Below are positions 27,410-37,893 of a DNA stretch of 44,122 bases, one piece after another. A program made the translations under genes and the position numbers. Numbering within the stretch: the first letter of the stretch is position 1; every line of letters begins with the position of its first letter. Source of the DNA: Candidatus Peribacteria bacterium (lineage in GTDB: Bacteria; Patescibacteria; JAEDAM01; Absconditabacterales; Absconditicoccaceae); the NCBI GenBank assembly GCA_031261265.1, contig JAISKI010000045.1, forward strand, positions 1 to 44,122, in the 5' to 3' direction. The notes beneath the pieces are model-generated. The model searched no databases. It was not told the DNA's origin and worked only from the letters and a program-made list of their open reading frames with translations.

Positions 27410-30086
27410 TTTTTTGTAATATTCCGTATACTTCCTCCCTTAATTCATTTTTCATAGGGTCAAGATTGAAAGGGATAATGCCTGCTTTTTGCAAGGCAAG
27501 AAGATGACTTTGGTATCGCCATTCTCCACTACCTTTATATTTTTCTCCTCGGAGCAGTCTGGAAATGGTAGTAGCTAGTTCTGTGAGTGGAAGTTTCGCA
27601 TTTGGGTCGAAGTTGGGTTTTACGGTGACTCCATCGGAGTAGTAGCCCATCAGTCCGAATTTACAGGCTTGAATGATGTAGGATTGCAATTCGGGGTTGG
27701 TTTGGTTGAGGTCGGTGAACTGAGTACATTTCTCCACATCTCGTCATTCTGAACGGAACGAAGTAGAAGTGAAGAATCTCTCTGCATATAACGATACAAT
27801 TTTCGCCATTTCTGCCCTCGTAATTTCATCATTGGGTCTGAAATCTTCGTAAGTCTGCATACTTGTCAGTCCGTTTTCTTTTGCCCGTTCATACACTCCA
27901 TTTTCATCATCTGCAACATTATGTTCTTCATCTACTAATTCTCCGACATTCTCTGTATCGTAATTCTCTGAGATTCAGCACTCCCCATCATAATAACTCG
28001 GACTAGAATCCCCATTCGGACATTTATCTTTCGTTAAGCTGACACCTCCACCTCATCAGTTCGTACTTGGGGTGGGACTTGGGGGAGGAACGGCACAAGC
28101 ATTTTGAGTAGTTTGCCAGTCGAGTTCTGCTCGTTGATTGAGAAAACTTAAAAGTGGGTCTTGAATATTTGTAGTATCTAAACAGTTATTTTTGATATTA
28201 AGTGCATAATCACGACCGACACTTGTTCCTATGCCTGCTCCTGTTCCCCAAGGATAATTTTGAAGATAATCTGGAATTTCTCCCGTAATCTTATTATTTG
28301 AGATATCTAGATATCTTAATCCTTTATTAGTAGTTCAAGAAAGATAATTTTCCCAACCACTACTAAAATATCCGCCTACATTAGAATTTCAAATATGAAA
28401 CTCTGTTAAATCTAAAAATAAATGAGGTACTTCATCTAGTTTAATTTTAGATAAATCTAAATGATTGTTTCAGAGTTCTATTATTCTTGTCATCTTAAAA
28501 CTTTCTATACACTTATCAGGAAGCGTCCCCGTTAAATCATTATCACTTACTGAGAAATGGCTTAATACTACTCCTGGTTCTATACCCCGATTACAATAAG
28601 AATCAGGTATTTCTCCGACTAAATGATTATCCTGCACCCTAAATAATCTCATTCAAGTTCGTGCATTTCAATATTCCAGAGGAAGTATTCAAGTAAGCTG
28701 ATTATGAGATACATCAAAAGCAGTAAGTTTAGTCCATTCTGTATATTCTGATGGTAATGTTCCTTTTATCTGATTAGTATAGATATCAAGGGAGCCTAAG
28801 CCATTTAATACTGAAAGAGAAGGATTAAGAACTCCTGACAAATTATTATTTCCCAAAACTATTTTACTTACATACTTATTAGGAGCCGTTCCAGCACAAG
28901 TGAGCCCATATCGATTACAAGCAGTACTTCCTGTAAGCCAAGGTCTAGTACTTGCACCTCCTGACCCATTAGTCCACCCATCTCCATTCGTAGAATAATA
29001 GAAATCCACTAAGGCTTTACATTCAGCTTTGGGAATATCGGTAATTCTATTACAAATTTCATTTCTAATATCATTCTTGAAACAACGCACGGAATAACCT
29101 AGGGAACGAACATTGCTAGTGTTAGGATTGATACTAGACGGTCTTAAACTGAAGTTGCTAGCATTAGTAGGAGAAGTCGAAGAAAGAGAACTAGACCAAT
29201 AGCGACCATTATTATTATAAAGGTCTACAATAGCAGAATCATACAAACGGCGACCAGCCATTGGTAAGAGTAAAGTGTCTCTAAGTTGATCTCCATTTTG
29301 ATCATCCCATCATCCATTACCTGCTCCCAGAGCTACTCCTCCTTCGTATAATTCTTTCCATTCTAATGCACTAGGTACATAATATCCTACTGCACAGGGT
29401 CCCTGTCTATCGGTTTGTGTTCCTAGTCCATTTGCATCAGCAGTATCTCCTGCCCCTCCTCGCAGATCATCATTTCTCGTATCTGACCAATCATAAGGAT
29501 CAGTAGCAGTTTTGATAAAAAGGTCATCTCCTATATAAGGTCTCTGGGGATTGACAGCTAGCGTTGTGGTAGCATTGGCAGTAATATCATCGGATCACAT
29601 GGCAGTATGAGGGAATGGTCTATTTCTTCCTCGCTGGAAGTGATACCCATATGAGCTTTCTCCTGTCCCCGCTACACTAGCTCCCACATTACAAGCAGAG
29701 ATTATATAATCTCCTACAACAATATCGGCAGTATCACATTCAGGATAGGTAGTAGTCGCGTAAGTAGTAAGAGACTTTGTAGAAACGGAAGGCTCCTCTT
29801 GTACAGAAAAGACTTTTTCTATCTCTACTTCTCACACCTCTTCTCCAAGTACTGCTTCTTCATCAAGAACCGCTCACTCCTCCTCTTCAACTATGATTTC
29901 CTCTTCTGGGGAAACTGCATTTTCTCACTCTTCCTCTACTTCTGCCTCATTATCTAAGATGGTATCTTCTAGTTCTATCTCATCGTAAAGGACGACCTCT
30001 TGCTCCTGCTCAGGAGAATAATAGTAAAAAAGGGAAAGGCTGACTAAGCCTATAACTGATAAGGTGTAAGGGAGAAACTTTTTCAT
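27399..30086 (-). CDS. Large surface protein: FISUMP, leucine-rich repeats, SLH
   Basis: An 895-residue exported protein open only with UGA as sense. Order: signal or anchor helix (MKKFLPYTLSVIGLVSLSLF), a Glu-rich acidic linker to about residue 95, a FISUMP-like domain (GYYVPSALEWKELYEGG, RYWSSSLSS, GYSVRCFKN), about six LRR units of the GxIPxxL type (ELGNNHLDLSKIKL, YLDISNNKITGEIPDYL), a Pro/Ser linker and S-layer homology motifs at the end (DEITRAEMAKIVSLYAE, FTDLNQTNPELQSYIIQACKFGLM by position). SLH domains bind cell-wall polymers, so it is probably a wall-attached adhesin. A palindromic repeat is read in frame within the SLH region. About 15 UGA glycines. Confidence 0.85.
27738..27783 (-). 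repeat. Dispersed repeat read in frame within the SLH region
   Basis: The stretch with TCGTCATTCTGAACGGAACG and GAAGTGAAGAATCTCT resembles the common TCATTCTGAACG-type dispersed repeats of bacterial genomes. It encodes ERFFTSTSFRSEGRD between the SLH segments, one Gly being UGA. Confidence 0.65.
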
Positions 30087-30325
30087 CGGGAAAGAGAATA
30101 AGGGATAAATAATCATACGGTTATTATATCCCTAATGCTTTTTTTCGCAAATTTTCAGGCTATTTTCACCTTACTTTCTAGATTTCTTATGCATATATAT
30201 ATACTTTCTAAATTTTTGTGATGTGGTATATGATTCGTAAAAAAGAATAATCGAAGTCTATTTATGGAATAATCGGATTAAATACAAATTTAATAAGCAG
30301 TTAAAAATAAGTAATTCTCTCTTGC

Positions 30326-30727
30326 CTAAAAAGTAAAAATCTGTGCAATGAATTGATAATTTTGCTTGATAGACTTCTCCCGCCACGTGGTTTCGTTAGT
30401 TCAAACGATATGACTTTTGTGGTAGATAATCAAAAGCTGTGAAACATGAGTCGACGAATTTGCATATATAATCCCTCTAATTCCTGAACTTTTTGGGGAA
30501 AAATGAGTTCCAGAAATACTAATTTCCATTTTAAAGATAGAGTGTTCCTGCTCCTGATGGATAAGAGTTGCTTTGCCAATTTTATGGAACTGTTCAATTT
30601 TGGCTAAAAAGGGCGAAATATTATCTCTCCAAGTAATTTTCCAAGCTCATTTATAGGTTTTTTCAAAAGATTTGAGATAATGCTTCTGGGCGTATTCTCA
30701 GATTTCTACCTGATATTTAGTACACAT
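30326..30727 (-). CDS. Probable toxin partner of a Panacea antitoxin
   Basis: A 133-residue protein of uncertain family, CTKYQVEIGEYAQKHYLKSF at the start, then FLAKIEQFHKIGKATLIH, GTHFSPKSSGIRGIIYAN, LLIIYHKSHIVG. The strand pattern with a basic C-terminal half could be a RelE/ParE-like fold, but no catalytic signature is certain. Three UGA glycines. Its start overlaps the antitoxin gene by 11 bp, the classic toxin-antitoxin arrangement, here with the antitoxin first. Confidence 0.6.
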
Positions 30728-31400
30728 GATCATAATATTCTTGGCTGATAAAAGCGTATGGAACTTCATCCATTTTATCTGTCATCCTCCAAGGAAGCTG
30801 AGAGTGAGTAAAATCTACAATTTCTTTTGTGTCAGCATCTTTTCGCTTTTTCCCTATTTTCTTTATTAAGCGAAGTTCGTCTTCATTTAGCTCTGAACTG
30901 TCTGGATCTGTAATATTTTCAATGAGATAGGCATTGCCTTTTTGGGTGATGGCGATAGATTCTTCTGCCTGAAGCATTTCAATAGCTGTAAAATATTCAT
31001 TGGGAACAGGTCATTGATCCATTTTAAGATATTTAAGATTAGTCAGAGGCTCCAGATGATTGTAATATCGTGCAAAATCAGCTAAATAACAGAGTTTGGC
31101 AAGTTTGGTCTTGGTGATCATTCCATCATTAGATGCTCCATATTTAATACAATTTTTAATAATTTGATGATATTTTTCTCGAGAAAAAGATATAGAAGTC
31201 TGGTTATCTACTTCATGATACTTAAAATCATCTAAGGAAACTTCAAGGAGCTCCATCAATTTTACCGCACTTCCGAGAGATGGTTCAGTTTCGCCTTTCT
31301 CAATTTTGCTGTAAGTTTGGCGGGAAATATCCAAAATGTCAGCAACATATTCTTGAGTAAAGCCTTTCTTTTCACGTGCCTGTTTAAGAACAAAAGTCAT
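30717..31400 (-). CDS. HTH-Panacea (SocA/DUF4065) antitoxin
   Basis: A 227-residue protein. Residues 1-60 are an Xre-type helix-turn-helix (AREKKGFTQEYVADILDISRQTYSKIEKGE). The rest follows the Panacea/DUF4065 domain: KTKLAKLCYLADFARYYNH, KMDQGPVPNEYFTAIEML (Gly from UGA), ITQKGNAYLIEN, EIVDFTHSQLPW. Panacea domains are known to neutralise many unrelated toxins by being fused or paired with them. The HTH suggests self-repression at the inverted repeat upstream. Confidence 0.88.
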
Positions 31401-31434
31401 TTAGAAAAATTGTGAAATAAGATAAAACAATAAA

Positions 31435-31487
31435 ATTATAACAAAAAGGTGATAATAATCAAGTAAATGTTAACTTTTTTAACATTT
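31435..31487 (-). promoter_or_regulatory. Promoter and operator of the Panacea toxin-antitoxin unit
   Basis: -10 TATAAT (31435-31440), 16-bp spacer, -35 TTGATT (31457-31462), and a perfect inverted repeat AAATGTTA/TAACATTT (31465-31487) directly upstream, a probable antitoxin binding site. Confidence 0.7.
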
Positions 31488-31500
31488 AGGCTTTCTTTTC

Positions 31501-32916
31501 TTACTTCCTCTCAATCCCTTCTGCAATATCCAGCAATAACCCTTCTTTCCACTTCGGTCCTATCAACTGGATCCCCACGGGGAGATTACCATCTGCCTCC
31601 TCGACCACTCCCATTGGAATAGAAATTGCAGGGACTTCTGCTAAATTCGCAGGCACCGTATACAAATCCTCCAAATACATCAACAGCGAATCGCTCGTCT
31701 TCTCCCCAATCTTTCCCGCTGGTGTCGGCGTTGTTGGCGTCAATATCACGTGATACTGTTCAAAAAATTTAGAAAATTCTGATTGCAAATATCTTCTTGC
31801 TTTGTAGCCTTTCATATAATACTTTTCATAATTTTCGTGCTGAACTACATAGTTCCCCAGAAGCAACCTCTTTTTCACCTCATTTCAAAATCCCTGACTT
31901 CTCATCGCCGTATAATATTCTGAAAGAGAAGAAAAGTCTGACATCTTCCCCTGCAAACCAAACCTCATCCCGTCAAACCTAGAAAGATTGCTAGTCACTT
32001 CGGTAGAGAGTAATAAATAATACATCGGAACCGCCTGCTTTAAAATTGGAAAATCTACAAAATTCACCTGATATCCTTGATCTTCGAGTTCAGTGATTTT
32101 TTTGCGAAAAAGTTTCTCTACTCTTGGATCAAGAGCTTCATTGATTGCTTCATTAGGTACCGCTATCTTGATTTCAGAGGGGGATCTTTTTGAAGCAGTC
32201 AGAAAATCTTTATTGTCAGCCTTTTTATCTGATTGACTATCATTTTCATCATATCCAGAGATGATTCCCAATAAAGTCCTAGCATCTGCAACAGTTCTGG
32301 TCAGCACCCCTACCTGGTCAAAGGAGGAAGCCATAGACTGTACTCCGTATCTGGAAACTCTCCCATAGGTCGGTTTGAGTCCCACAATTCCACATAATGC
32401 TGCTGGTTGGCGAATACTTCCCCCTGTATCTGTTCCTAATGCTCAAAAACAGAGTCCCGTGGCTACTGCTACTGCACTTCCCCCACTGGAACCTCCAGGA
32501 ATACGATTAACCCCATAGGGATTTTTCGTTGGACCGAAAAAAGAATGCTCCGTAGAAGATCCCATTGCAAATTCATCCATATTGGTTTTTCCAATTGGCA
32601 AAGCTCCCGCTTGTATCAGCTTTTGCACACAAGTCGCCGTATAAGGAGCAACGTAGTTTTCGAGCATTTTGGAGCCACAAGAAGAAATTTCTCCTGCTAC
32701 CATAATATTGTCTTTGATCGCAATAGGAGCTCCTTTGAGTTCGCCTTGAACGAGTTGATCCAGATTTTTTTCAATGAAGGTATCGTGAGTACGAACAAAC
32801 GGAAAAAATTCAGCATTTTTTTCTTTAAGAGTTTTTAGACTATGCAAAGCCTCCTGTTGAGGATTGAGTTCCCCAGCAGTGACTTTAGCAAGATATTCTT
32901 GCAAAGAGAGAGACAT
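31501..32916 (-). CDS. gatA: Glutamyl/aspartyl-tRNA amidotransferase subunit A
   Basis: A 471-residue amidase-signature enzyme that converts Glu-tRNA(Gln) or Asp-tRNA(Asn) to the amide form with GatB and GatC. The catalytic Lys is in [10 protein letters not shown], the Ser-cisSer pair in [13 protein letters not shown] and [13 protein letters not shown]. Two UGA glycines (after GLCF and RSQGF) bridge three open pieces. Family length is about 480. gatB and gatC are not in this window. Confidence 0.93.
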
Positions 32917-32946
32917 TCAGTGGAAAAGTAGGAAGTAAACAGATTT

Positions 32947-33264
32947 TTACTCTACTGAACAACCAAAAGAAGCGTAGATATCAGCATTTGCACGGATATC
33001 ATCCATACTAGAAGTACAGATTGCAGAAAGTTCTTCTTCAGGAAGTGCCTTCCAAGCTTCTTTTTGCTGATCAACTGCAACTTGTGTATCTGCAAGTTCT
33101 TCTGGTGATACTTCAGTTTGGTTATCTAAAACACATTGAAGTACTTCAAAATACTTATTACAGTCAGCTAGAGCAAATTCATCTTGAGCTGGGGTTTCAG
33201 TAGTTCCGCAAGCTACTAATACAAAACTTAAAGCCATGATACCGAAGAGTGAAACTTTTTTCAT
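32947..33264 (-). CDS. Small predicted lipoprotein
   Basis: A 105-residue protein with signal peptide MKKVSLFGIMALSFVLVACG and lipobox LVAC. The mature part has Cys in LADCNKYFEVLQCVLD, ICTSS and FGCSVE, so two disulfides are possible. It is helical and acidic; no family was recognised. Start ATG 33264 is chosen because it begins the signal peptide. Confidence 0.75.
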   Translation of the reverse strand: MKKVSLFGIMALSFVLVACGTTETPAQDEFALADCNKYFEVLQCVLDNQTEVSPEELADTQVAVDQQKEAWKALPEEELSAICTSSMDDIRANADIYASFGCSVE

Positions 33265-33409
33265 TGTGCATAAAAATAAGAAATAAAGATGGTATTGCTC
33301 ATCATAAGAAAAAGTTTTCACAAAACAAGAAGAAATTCAGAAAATTTTACTTTTTTAAAAAAAACTGACCAGAAACGATCAGCATACTGCTTTATAATAT
33401 TTTTACTAG

Positions 33410-34081
33410 TTAAATTTTTTGTTTAACAATATCAATTATCTCTGAAGAGATCTCCTCTCTTGACCTTAGCTTACCTTCTTGGATGCAATCAATAGTAATC
33501 CATGCATATTTATCTGCGACATACTTGAATGCTTCACTGGCATTTTTCATATGTTCCGTATCATTTTCATGTACATCTTTTGATTTATCCATATTTGTCT
33601 TTTGCACCCCTAAAGCGAGAGAGCGAGACAATTCTGGATCCACATAGAGGAAGAGATTTATATCTGGTCTAGGAATCTTCATAATTTCATACTCAAAGGA
33701 GTCTATCCAATTCAGGAAATCATCCCTCTCCTTTAGATCATGAATTTTCCCAGCCTGATGTCCCATATTCGCCGAAACATATCTATCGGTGATTACGATT
33801 TTTCCTGCCTCTAACCATTTTTTAATCTGGAAAGAAGCATCGAATCTGTCTACAGCATAGAATACTGATCCTTGATAAGCATCTACTTCATCAGCAGATC
33901 CATAGATTCCATTGAGATAATTTTCTGCTAGACCTGCAGATTTTTTCCCATATTGAGGAAAACTGATGGTTTCTACCTCACATCCGAGAGCTTTTAAATT
34001 TTGAGCTAATAATTCGGTTTGTGTGTGTTTTCCACTCCCATCGGTTCCATCAATGACGATTAGTTTACCTTTTTTTTCCAT
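33410..34081 (-). CDS. tmk: Thymidylate kinase
   Basis: A 223-residue enzyme phosphorylating dTMP to dTDP. P-loop GTDGSGKHTQ, then FPQYG, YAVDRFDA and ITDRYVSAN (the DRY-like motif), PRPDINLFLYVDPE. It is full length without any UGA codon. It is divergent from rsmH. Confidence 0.92.
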   Translation of the reverse strand: MEKKGKLIVIDGTDGSGKHTQTELLAQNLKALGCEVETISFPQYGKKSAGLAENYLNGIYGSADEVDAYQGSVFYAVDRFDASFQIKKWLEAGKIVITDRYVSANMGHQAGKIHDLKERDDFLNWIDSFEYEIMKIPRPDINLFLYVDPELSRSLALGVQKTNMDKSKDVHENDTEHMKNASEAFKYVADKYAWITIDCIQEGKLRSREEISSEIIDIVKQKI

Positions 34082-34135
34082 TCTGGTTTTTTTAAAAAAC
34101 TAATACTTTTTTTATCCAAATTTCTCTTTTTGTTA

Positions 34136-34163
34136 TTGATAAGCTTATAAGAATTTGTATATA
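34136..34163 (+). promoter_or_regulatory. Probable promoter of rsmH
   Basis: TTGATA and TATATA with a 16-bp spacer, 45 bp before the rsmH start. Confidence 0.5.
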
Positions 34164-34207
34164 TATATCAAGTAGAAAATTACCGCTTTTATTCTTTGTC
34201 TGTAGTA

Positions 34208-35074
34208 ATGCTCCGTCACGTTCCTGTCCTTGCCACCGAAGTTTTCGCAAATTTACCAATCAGCTTTCATACCTATTTCGATGGGACGTTTGGACATGGT
34301 GGGCATGTAGAATATCTTCTTTCTCGTCTTTCTGATATCAAAGTAATCGCCTGCGATCTCGATGAAGCCGTGATGAAAAAGGGACTCGATTTTACCCAGC
34401 AATGGAAAGAGCAGATCACTCCCCTCCTAGACACGTACGCGAATATTGATCAGATTTGAAAAAAATTCTGACCTTTCGATTTTATGTTGCTCGATTTAGG
34501 CGTGAACATGGAGCATTTCAAAGATGGAGAGAGAGGCTTTTCGATCAATACCGATGCCCCTCTGGATATGAGATTTAATAAAGGGAATCCGCTCACTGCC
34601 AGAGAAATTGTGAATACCTACTCCTCAGAAAAATTAGCAGAAATTCTGATCCTCTACGGGGATTACTCTCCAAAAAGTGCGGAGTATCTCGCCAAAGCAA
34701 TAGTGGAATCCAGAAAAAAACACCCTCTTGAAACGACTCAACAACTCAAAGAAGTACTCCACACTCTTCACTGTAATCAAAAGAAAATCGCCGTCATCTT
34801 TCAGGTTCTCAGAATTGAGACGAATAAAGAATTACAACAACTTGAAATCTTCTTGAAAACCTTCGGCGAACCGTTAAAAATAGGAGGACGTTGTGCAATC
34901 ATGACCTACCACAGTATCGAAGATAGAATTGTGAAAAATGCCTTTAAAGCATTGGCGGAAGGCGGGAAGTTCCAGCTGGTAAATAAAAAGGTCATCCAAC
35001 CTCATTACACAGAAGTTCAACGCAACAAAGCTGCCAGAAGTGCGAAATTGAGAATCATTGAGAAAATACTGTAA
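34208..35074 (+). CDS. rsmH: 16S rRNA (cytosine-1402-N4) methyltransferase
   Basis: A 288-residue RsmH (MraW). Motifs: HVPVLATEVF, FDGTFGHGGH, LLDLGVNMEHF, RGFSINTDAPLDMRF, IMTYHSIEDRIVK and the C-terminal NKAARSAKLRI. Two UGA glycines (NIDQIGKKFGPFDF) join the N-terminal SAM-binding part to the rest. It starts at ATG 34208; a TTG four codons upstream is less likely. The next gene fits the conserved rsmH-ftsL order of the division cluster. Confidence 0.93.
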
Positions 35075-35119
35075 AAAATCTTCCGTACTCTTATTTTAAT
35101 CTCCCCTAACCTTAGCTTC

Positions 35120-35476
35120 ATGAAAAAACTTGTCCTCCATGCAGAATGAGGATTCCACCAAATCTATCAAAGCCGATTAAATAAATATAGGATCAAAAAG
35201 GAATTCATCGCCGTGATGCAAATTTTAGCGATACTGATTTTGGGAGGATTCTGTTTACTGATGTTTTTAATTTTCGTGAATAAATCTTCTACTGAGGGAT
35301 ACTTTCTCAGACAAGCTCAGAATACCCTTACCAATACAGAATTTAAATATGAAATCATCAAAACTAACATCCTTGATCTGAAAAAACTCAATCGAGACAA
35401 ATTAGGGCAATCTGATCTCAATGGTCCAAGTTTGGGACTTTTGGATGCGAAAGTAGAAACGATTATAGTGGATTAA
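35120..35476 (+). CDS. FtsL-like bitopic membrane protein
   Basis: A 118-residue protein with a short basic N-terminus (one UGA Gly in LHAEGGFH), a single membrane helix (AVMQILAILILGGFCLLMFL) and an outer helical, coiled-coil-like part (EYEIIKTNILDLKKLNRDK-like). FtsL is poorly conserved, so the call rests on topology, size and place right after rsmH. It would act in the septal FtsQLB complex. Its end overlaps the convergent cysS by 14 bp. Confidence 0.6.
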
Positions 35477-36953
35477 TTTCGAATCCTGTTGGAGTATCTT
35501 TGATGGTATATCCTGCTGATTGGATCTGATTTCTTAACTGGTCAGCAAGTGCATAATTTTTCTCCTGCTTCGCTACTACACGCTGATTCGCCAAATCAAC
35601 AATTTCAGCTGGAACTTCCACCTCAGACTCAGCCGAAACCTCAAAAAGTCAGACTTTTAAAATATTTGTTTCCAACCAATACAACACTTCCAACTCTTCC
35701 ACACTTGGTGCATTCAACGCATTATTCACCACAGAAAGCAGTTTCGGAGTATTCAAATTATCCTTCATTGCTTCATCTATCGCATCAATCAGTTTTTCCG
35801 CCTGTGGAAATTTTTCCGCCAATTCCGCTAATGTCTGTGAAGTTTGTCCCCCTGACAGGGGGGATGCCGAAGGCAGGGGGGGTGTCAACAATCTTCCAAT
35901 CTTCTTCTGCAAATTCGCACGCGTAGCTTTCGCCTGCTCTAATGCATCAAAGGTAAAATTCTGAAAATTACTATACTGAGCCATAAAAAAGAAATATCTT
36001 AAATCCAACGGAGAAAATCCTTTTGCCTCTAGGTCGGCTAAGGTATACACATTTCCGAGGGATTTGCTCATTTTCCCACCGTCTACCTGTAAAAATTCAT
36101 TATGCAACCAATATTTTACCCAAGGTTTTTTTCAAAAAGCTGATTCAGATTGAGCGATTTCATTAGAATGATGTACGGTGATATGGTCAGCTCCTCCGTG
36201 ATGGAGGTCAAACTGCTCTCCTAGATATTCACTCGACATCGCACTACATTCGATATGCCAACCCGGAAATCCTACTCCCCATGGAGAATCTCGCTCCATT
36301 TGCCTTTTTTCATCTGCGGGGGAAAATTTCCAGAGGGCGAAGTCCGTAGCCAATTTTTTTCCTCCCATATCAATTCTTTCTCCTGCATTCAGATTTTCTA
36401 ACCTTTTTTTATAATTCGGTCCCATCAGCTTCCCATAATCCTCCACTTTGGAGGTGTCCATATAAATCCCATCTCACGGAACTTCATAGGTGTAGCCTTT
36501 CTCTTCCAAGATTTTTACCAAAGCAATCTGCTGAGAAATATGCTCCGTAGCTCTAGGCATTACATCAAAAGGATCAATATTCAGCTTTTTCAATCAATCT
36601 AAAAATTCTGCTTCGTATTTTTTGGCAACCTCTCGAGCGGAAATCCCTTCTCTTTTGGATCCTTTCTCGAGTTTGTCCTCTCCCGTGTCTCCATCGGAAG
36701 TGAGATGTCCGACATCGGTGATATTCATCACCGCTTTCACAGGGTAGCCACAGATGTGCTTGAGAGTATTTCTGATGAGGTCTGCCGTGAAAGCGGCTCT
36801 ATTATTTCCGATACTTGGTGATCGATACACGGTCGGACCACAAGAGTACATTCAAACGAAATCAGATTTTCCCTCTTCCATTAAAGGGATAAAGTCCTCT
36901 TTTTGGTGAGAGAGGGTATTGTACACTTGGAGTTTTCTGGGTGAGAATGGCAT
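35463..36953 (-). CDS. cysS: Cysteinyl-tRNA synthetase
   Basis: A 496-residue class I synthetase. The N-terminus has [20 protein letters not shown] (HIGH-type motif, with Gly before MYSC encoded by UGA); zinc-site parts are the Cys of CGPTVY and GWHIECSAM with [20 protein letters not shown] is [12 protein letters not shown]. Further UGA glycines are in FLDGLKK, EVPGDGIY, ESAFGKKP and ILKVGLFE. Residues near 368-380 ([15 protein letters not shown]) come from an in-frame palindromic repeat. Confidence 0.93.
35847..35885 (-). repeat. CCCCTGACAGGGG repeat read in frame within cysS
   Basis: CCCCCTGACAGGGGGG followed by GCCGAAGGCAGGGGGG has the same core as the intergenic repeats at 13509-13607. 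It encodes [12 protein letters not shown] in the helical part of CysRS after the catalytic core. Confidence 0.7.
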
Positions 36954-37062
36954 TGGAGAAAGGAAGGAGATAAACTACTTGGGAGTGTAGGAATTTTGAG
37001 AAAGAAATCCAGAGGAAAAACTCTCTGGTTGGTATACTTCAAAATATGCCACCAAACCGTAA

Positions 37063-37439
37063 AACTATACCTGATACACCCCTCCCTTTCAAATCACCTC
37101 TCCATATTTTCCATTCTCGTACTCAACGAAGGTGGTTTCGTCTATTCCGAGGATATCATAGTTAGTCTTTGCCTTCTCTTGTACATACAGATTTCTCAAT
37201 TCTTCCTGATTTTCGTATATTTTATTGTAATGGGGTCGGACAACCGTCTTTTCTATCAGTCATAACATGTTCACAAATCAGCTTTTTGTGTCATTGATAG
37301 CTTCTTCCCCAAAAATCATCGCTCCACTACTCTCTCCGATAATGACTTTTGCATTTTGGATTTTTCCAAAAAGTTTCGACTTATTAGCCATCGCAAGGAG
37401 GAAATCGCGATAATGTCCTCAATTGATATATATATAGAA
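37063..37439 (-). pseudogene. Peptidase S51 (peptidase E-like), N-terminus missing
   Basis: About 125 residues of a peptidase E/cyanophycinase-type serine peptidase. It begins abruptly at IYINGGHYRDFLLAM and contains the nucleophile motif VIIGESSGAMIFGEEA, then VVRPHYNKIYENQEE and GIDETTFVEY. The family is 200-230 residues, so roughly the first 90 are absent; an in-frame TAA at 37440-37442 precedes the remnant. Three UGA glycines. The break coincides with the left end of the phage-like element, so insertion is the simplest cause. Confidence 0.7.
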
Positions 37440-37542
37440 TTACAAAATTTGAAAATGTCTAGTTAAAAACTAGAAAAATCTTTCTAAAAAACTATGTAAA
37501 AGGTCGTTTAAATTCACCTTTTTATTTTTTTGTTTGGATTCT

Positions 37543-37725
37543 ATGACTTCAACAGGGTTAACACTTAGTGCAGCAGCATTAAGTACAGCTTCAGACGTAG
37601 CAACCGGGATAGCCACTTCAGTGGTGAATATCGGACCACAGCTACTTTTCTTGGGGTTGGGAGTATTCGGAGCGATCTACGTGATCGGAAAAATTCCTAG
37701 TTGGTTTAAGAAATTTATCAACTAG
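37543..37725 (+). CDS. Major coat protein (pVIII-like)
   Basis: A 60-residue protein with a polar Ser/Thr/Ala-rich helix, one membrane helix (PQLLFLGLGVFGAIYVIG) and a basic end KIPSWFKKFIN, the classic coat-protein plan (outer N-terminus, hydrophobic core, DNA-facing Lys). No signal peptide is evident, as in Pf3-type coats. A TTG three codons upstream (37534) is possible. None of its glycines is UGA, unlike the late phage genes. It is followed by a strong hairpin, which would keep coat expression separate. Confidence 0.75.
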   Translation: MTSTGLTLSAAALSTASDVATGIATSVVNIGPQLLFLGLGVFGAIYVIGKIPSWFKKFIN

Positions 37726-37733
37726 CGATTTTA

Positions 37734-37767
37734 GGGAGAGATTGAAAGTAATAAGAAAATCTCTCCC
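37734..37767 (+). terminator. Strong hairpin after the coat gene
   Basis: GGGAGAGATT/AATCTCTCCC, 10 perfect pairs, then CTCTTTCCCTTTT. It is likely a terminator or mRNA stabiliser right after the coat gene stop. Confidence 0.7.
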
Positions 37768-37845
37768 CTCTTTCCCTTTTGCAGGAAAATAAAAACTAAC
37801 AAAAACAAAAAATAATAAAACAAAATATCAAATAAAAATAGCCTT

Positions 37846-37873
37846 AGGGGAGGCGTTTCCCCTTTATTTTTAA
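37846..37873 (+). terminator. Second hairpin with T-rich tail
   Basis: AGGGGA/TCCCCT around GGCGTT, followed by TTATTTTT; AAAAAT and ATTTTT can extend the stem. It lies just before the next small gene. Confidence 0.6.
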
Positions 37874-37893
37874 TCTTTAAAAATCCTTATCCA

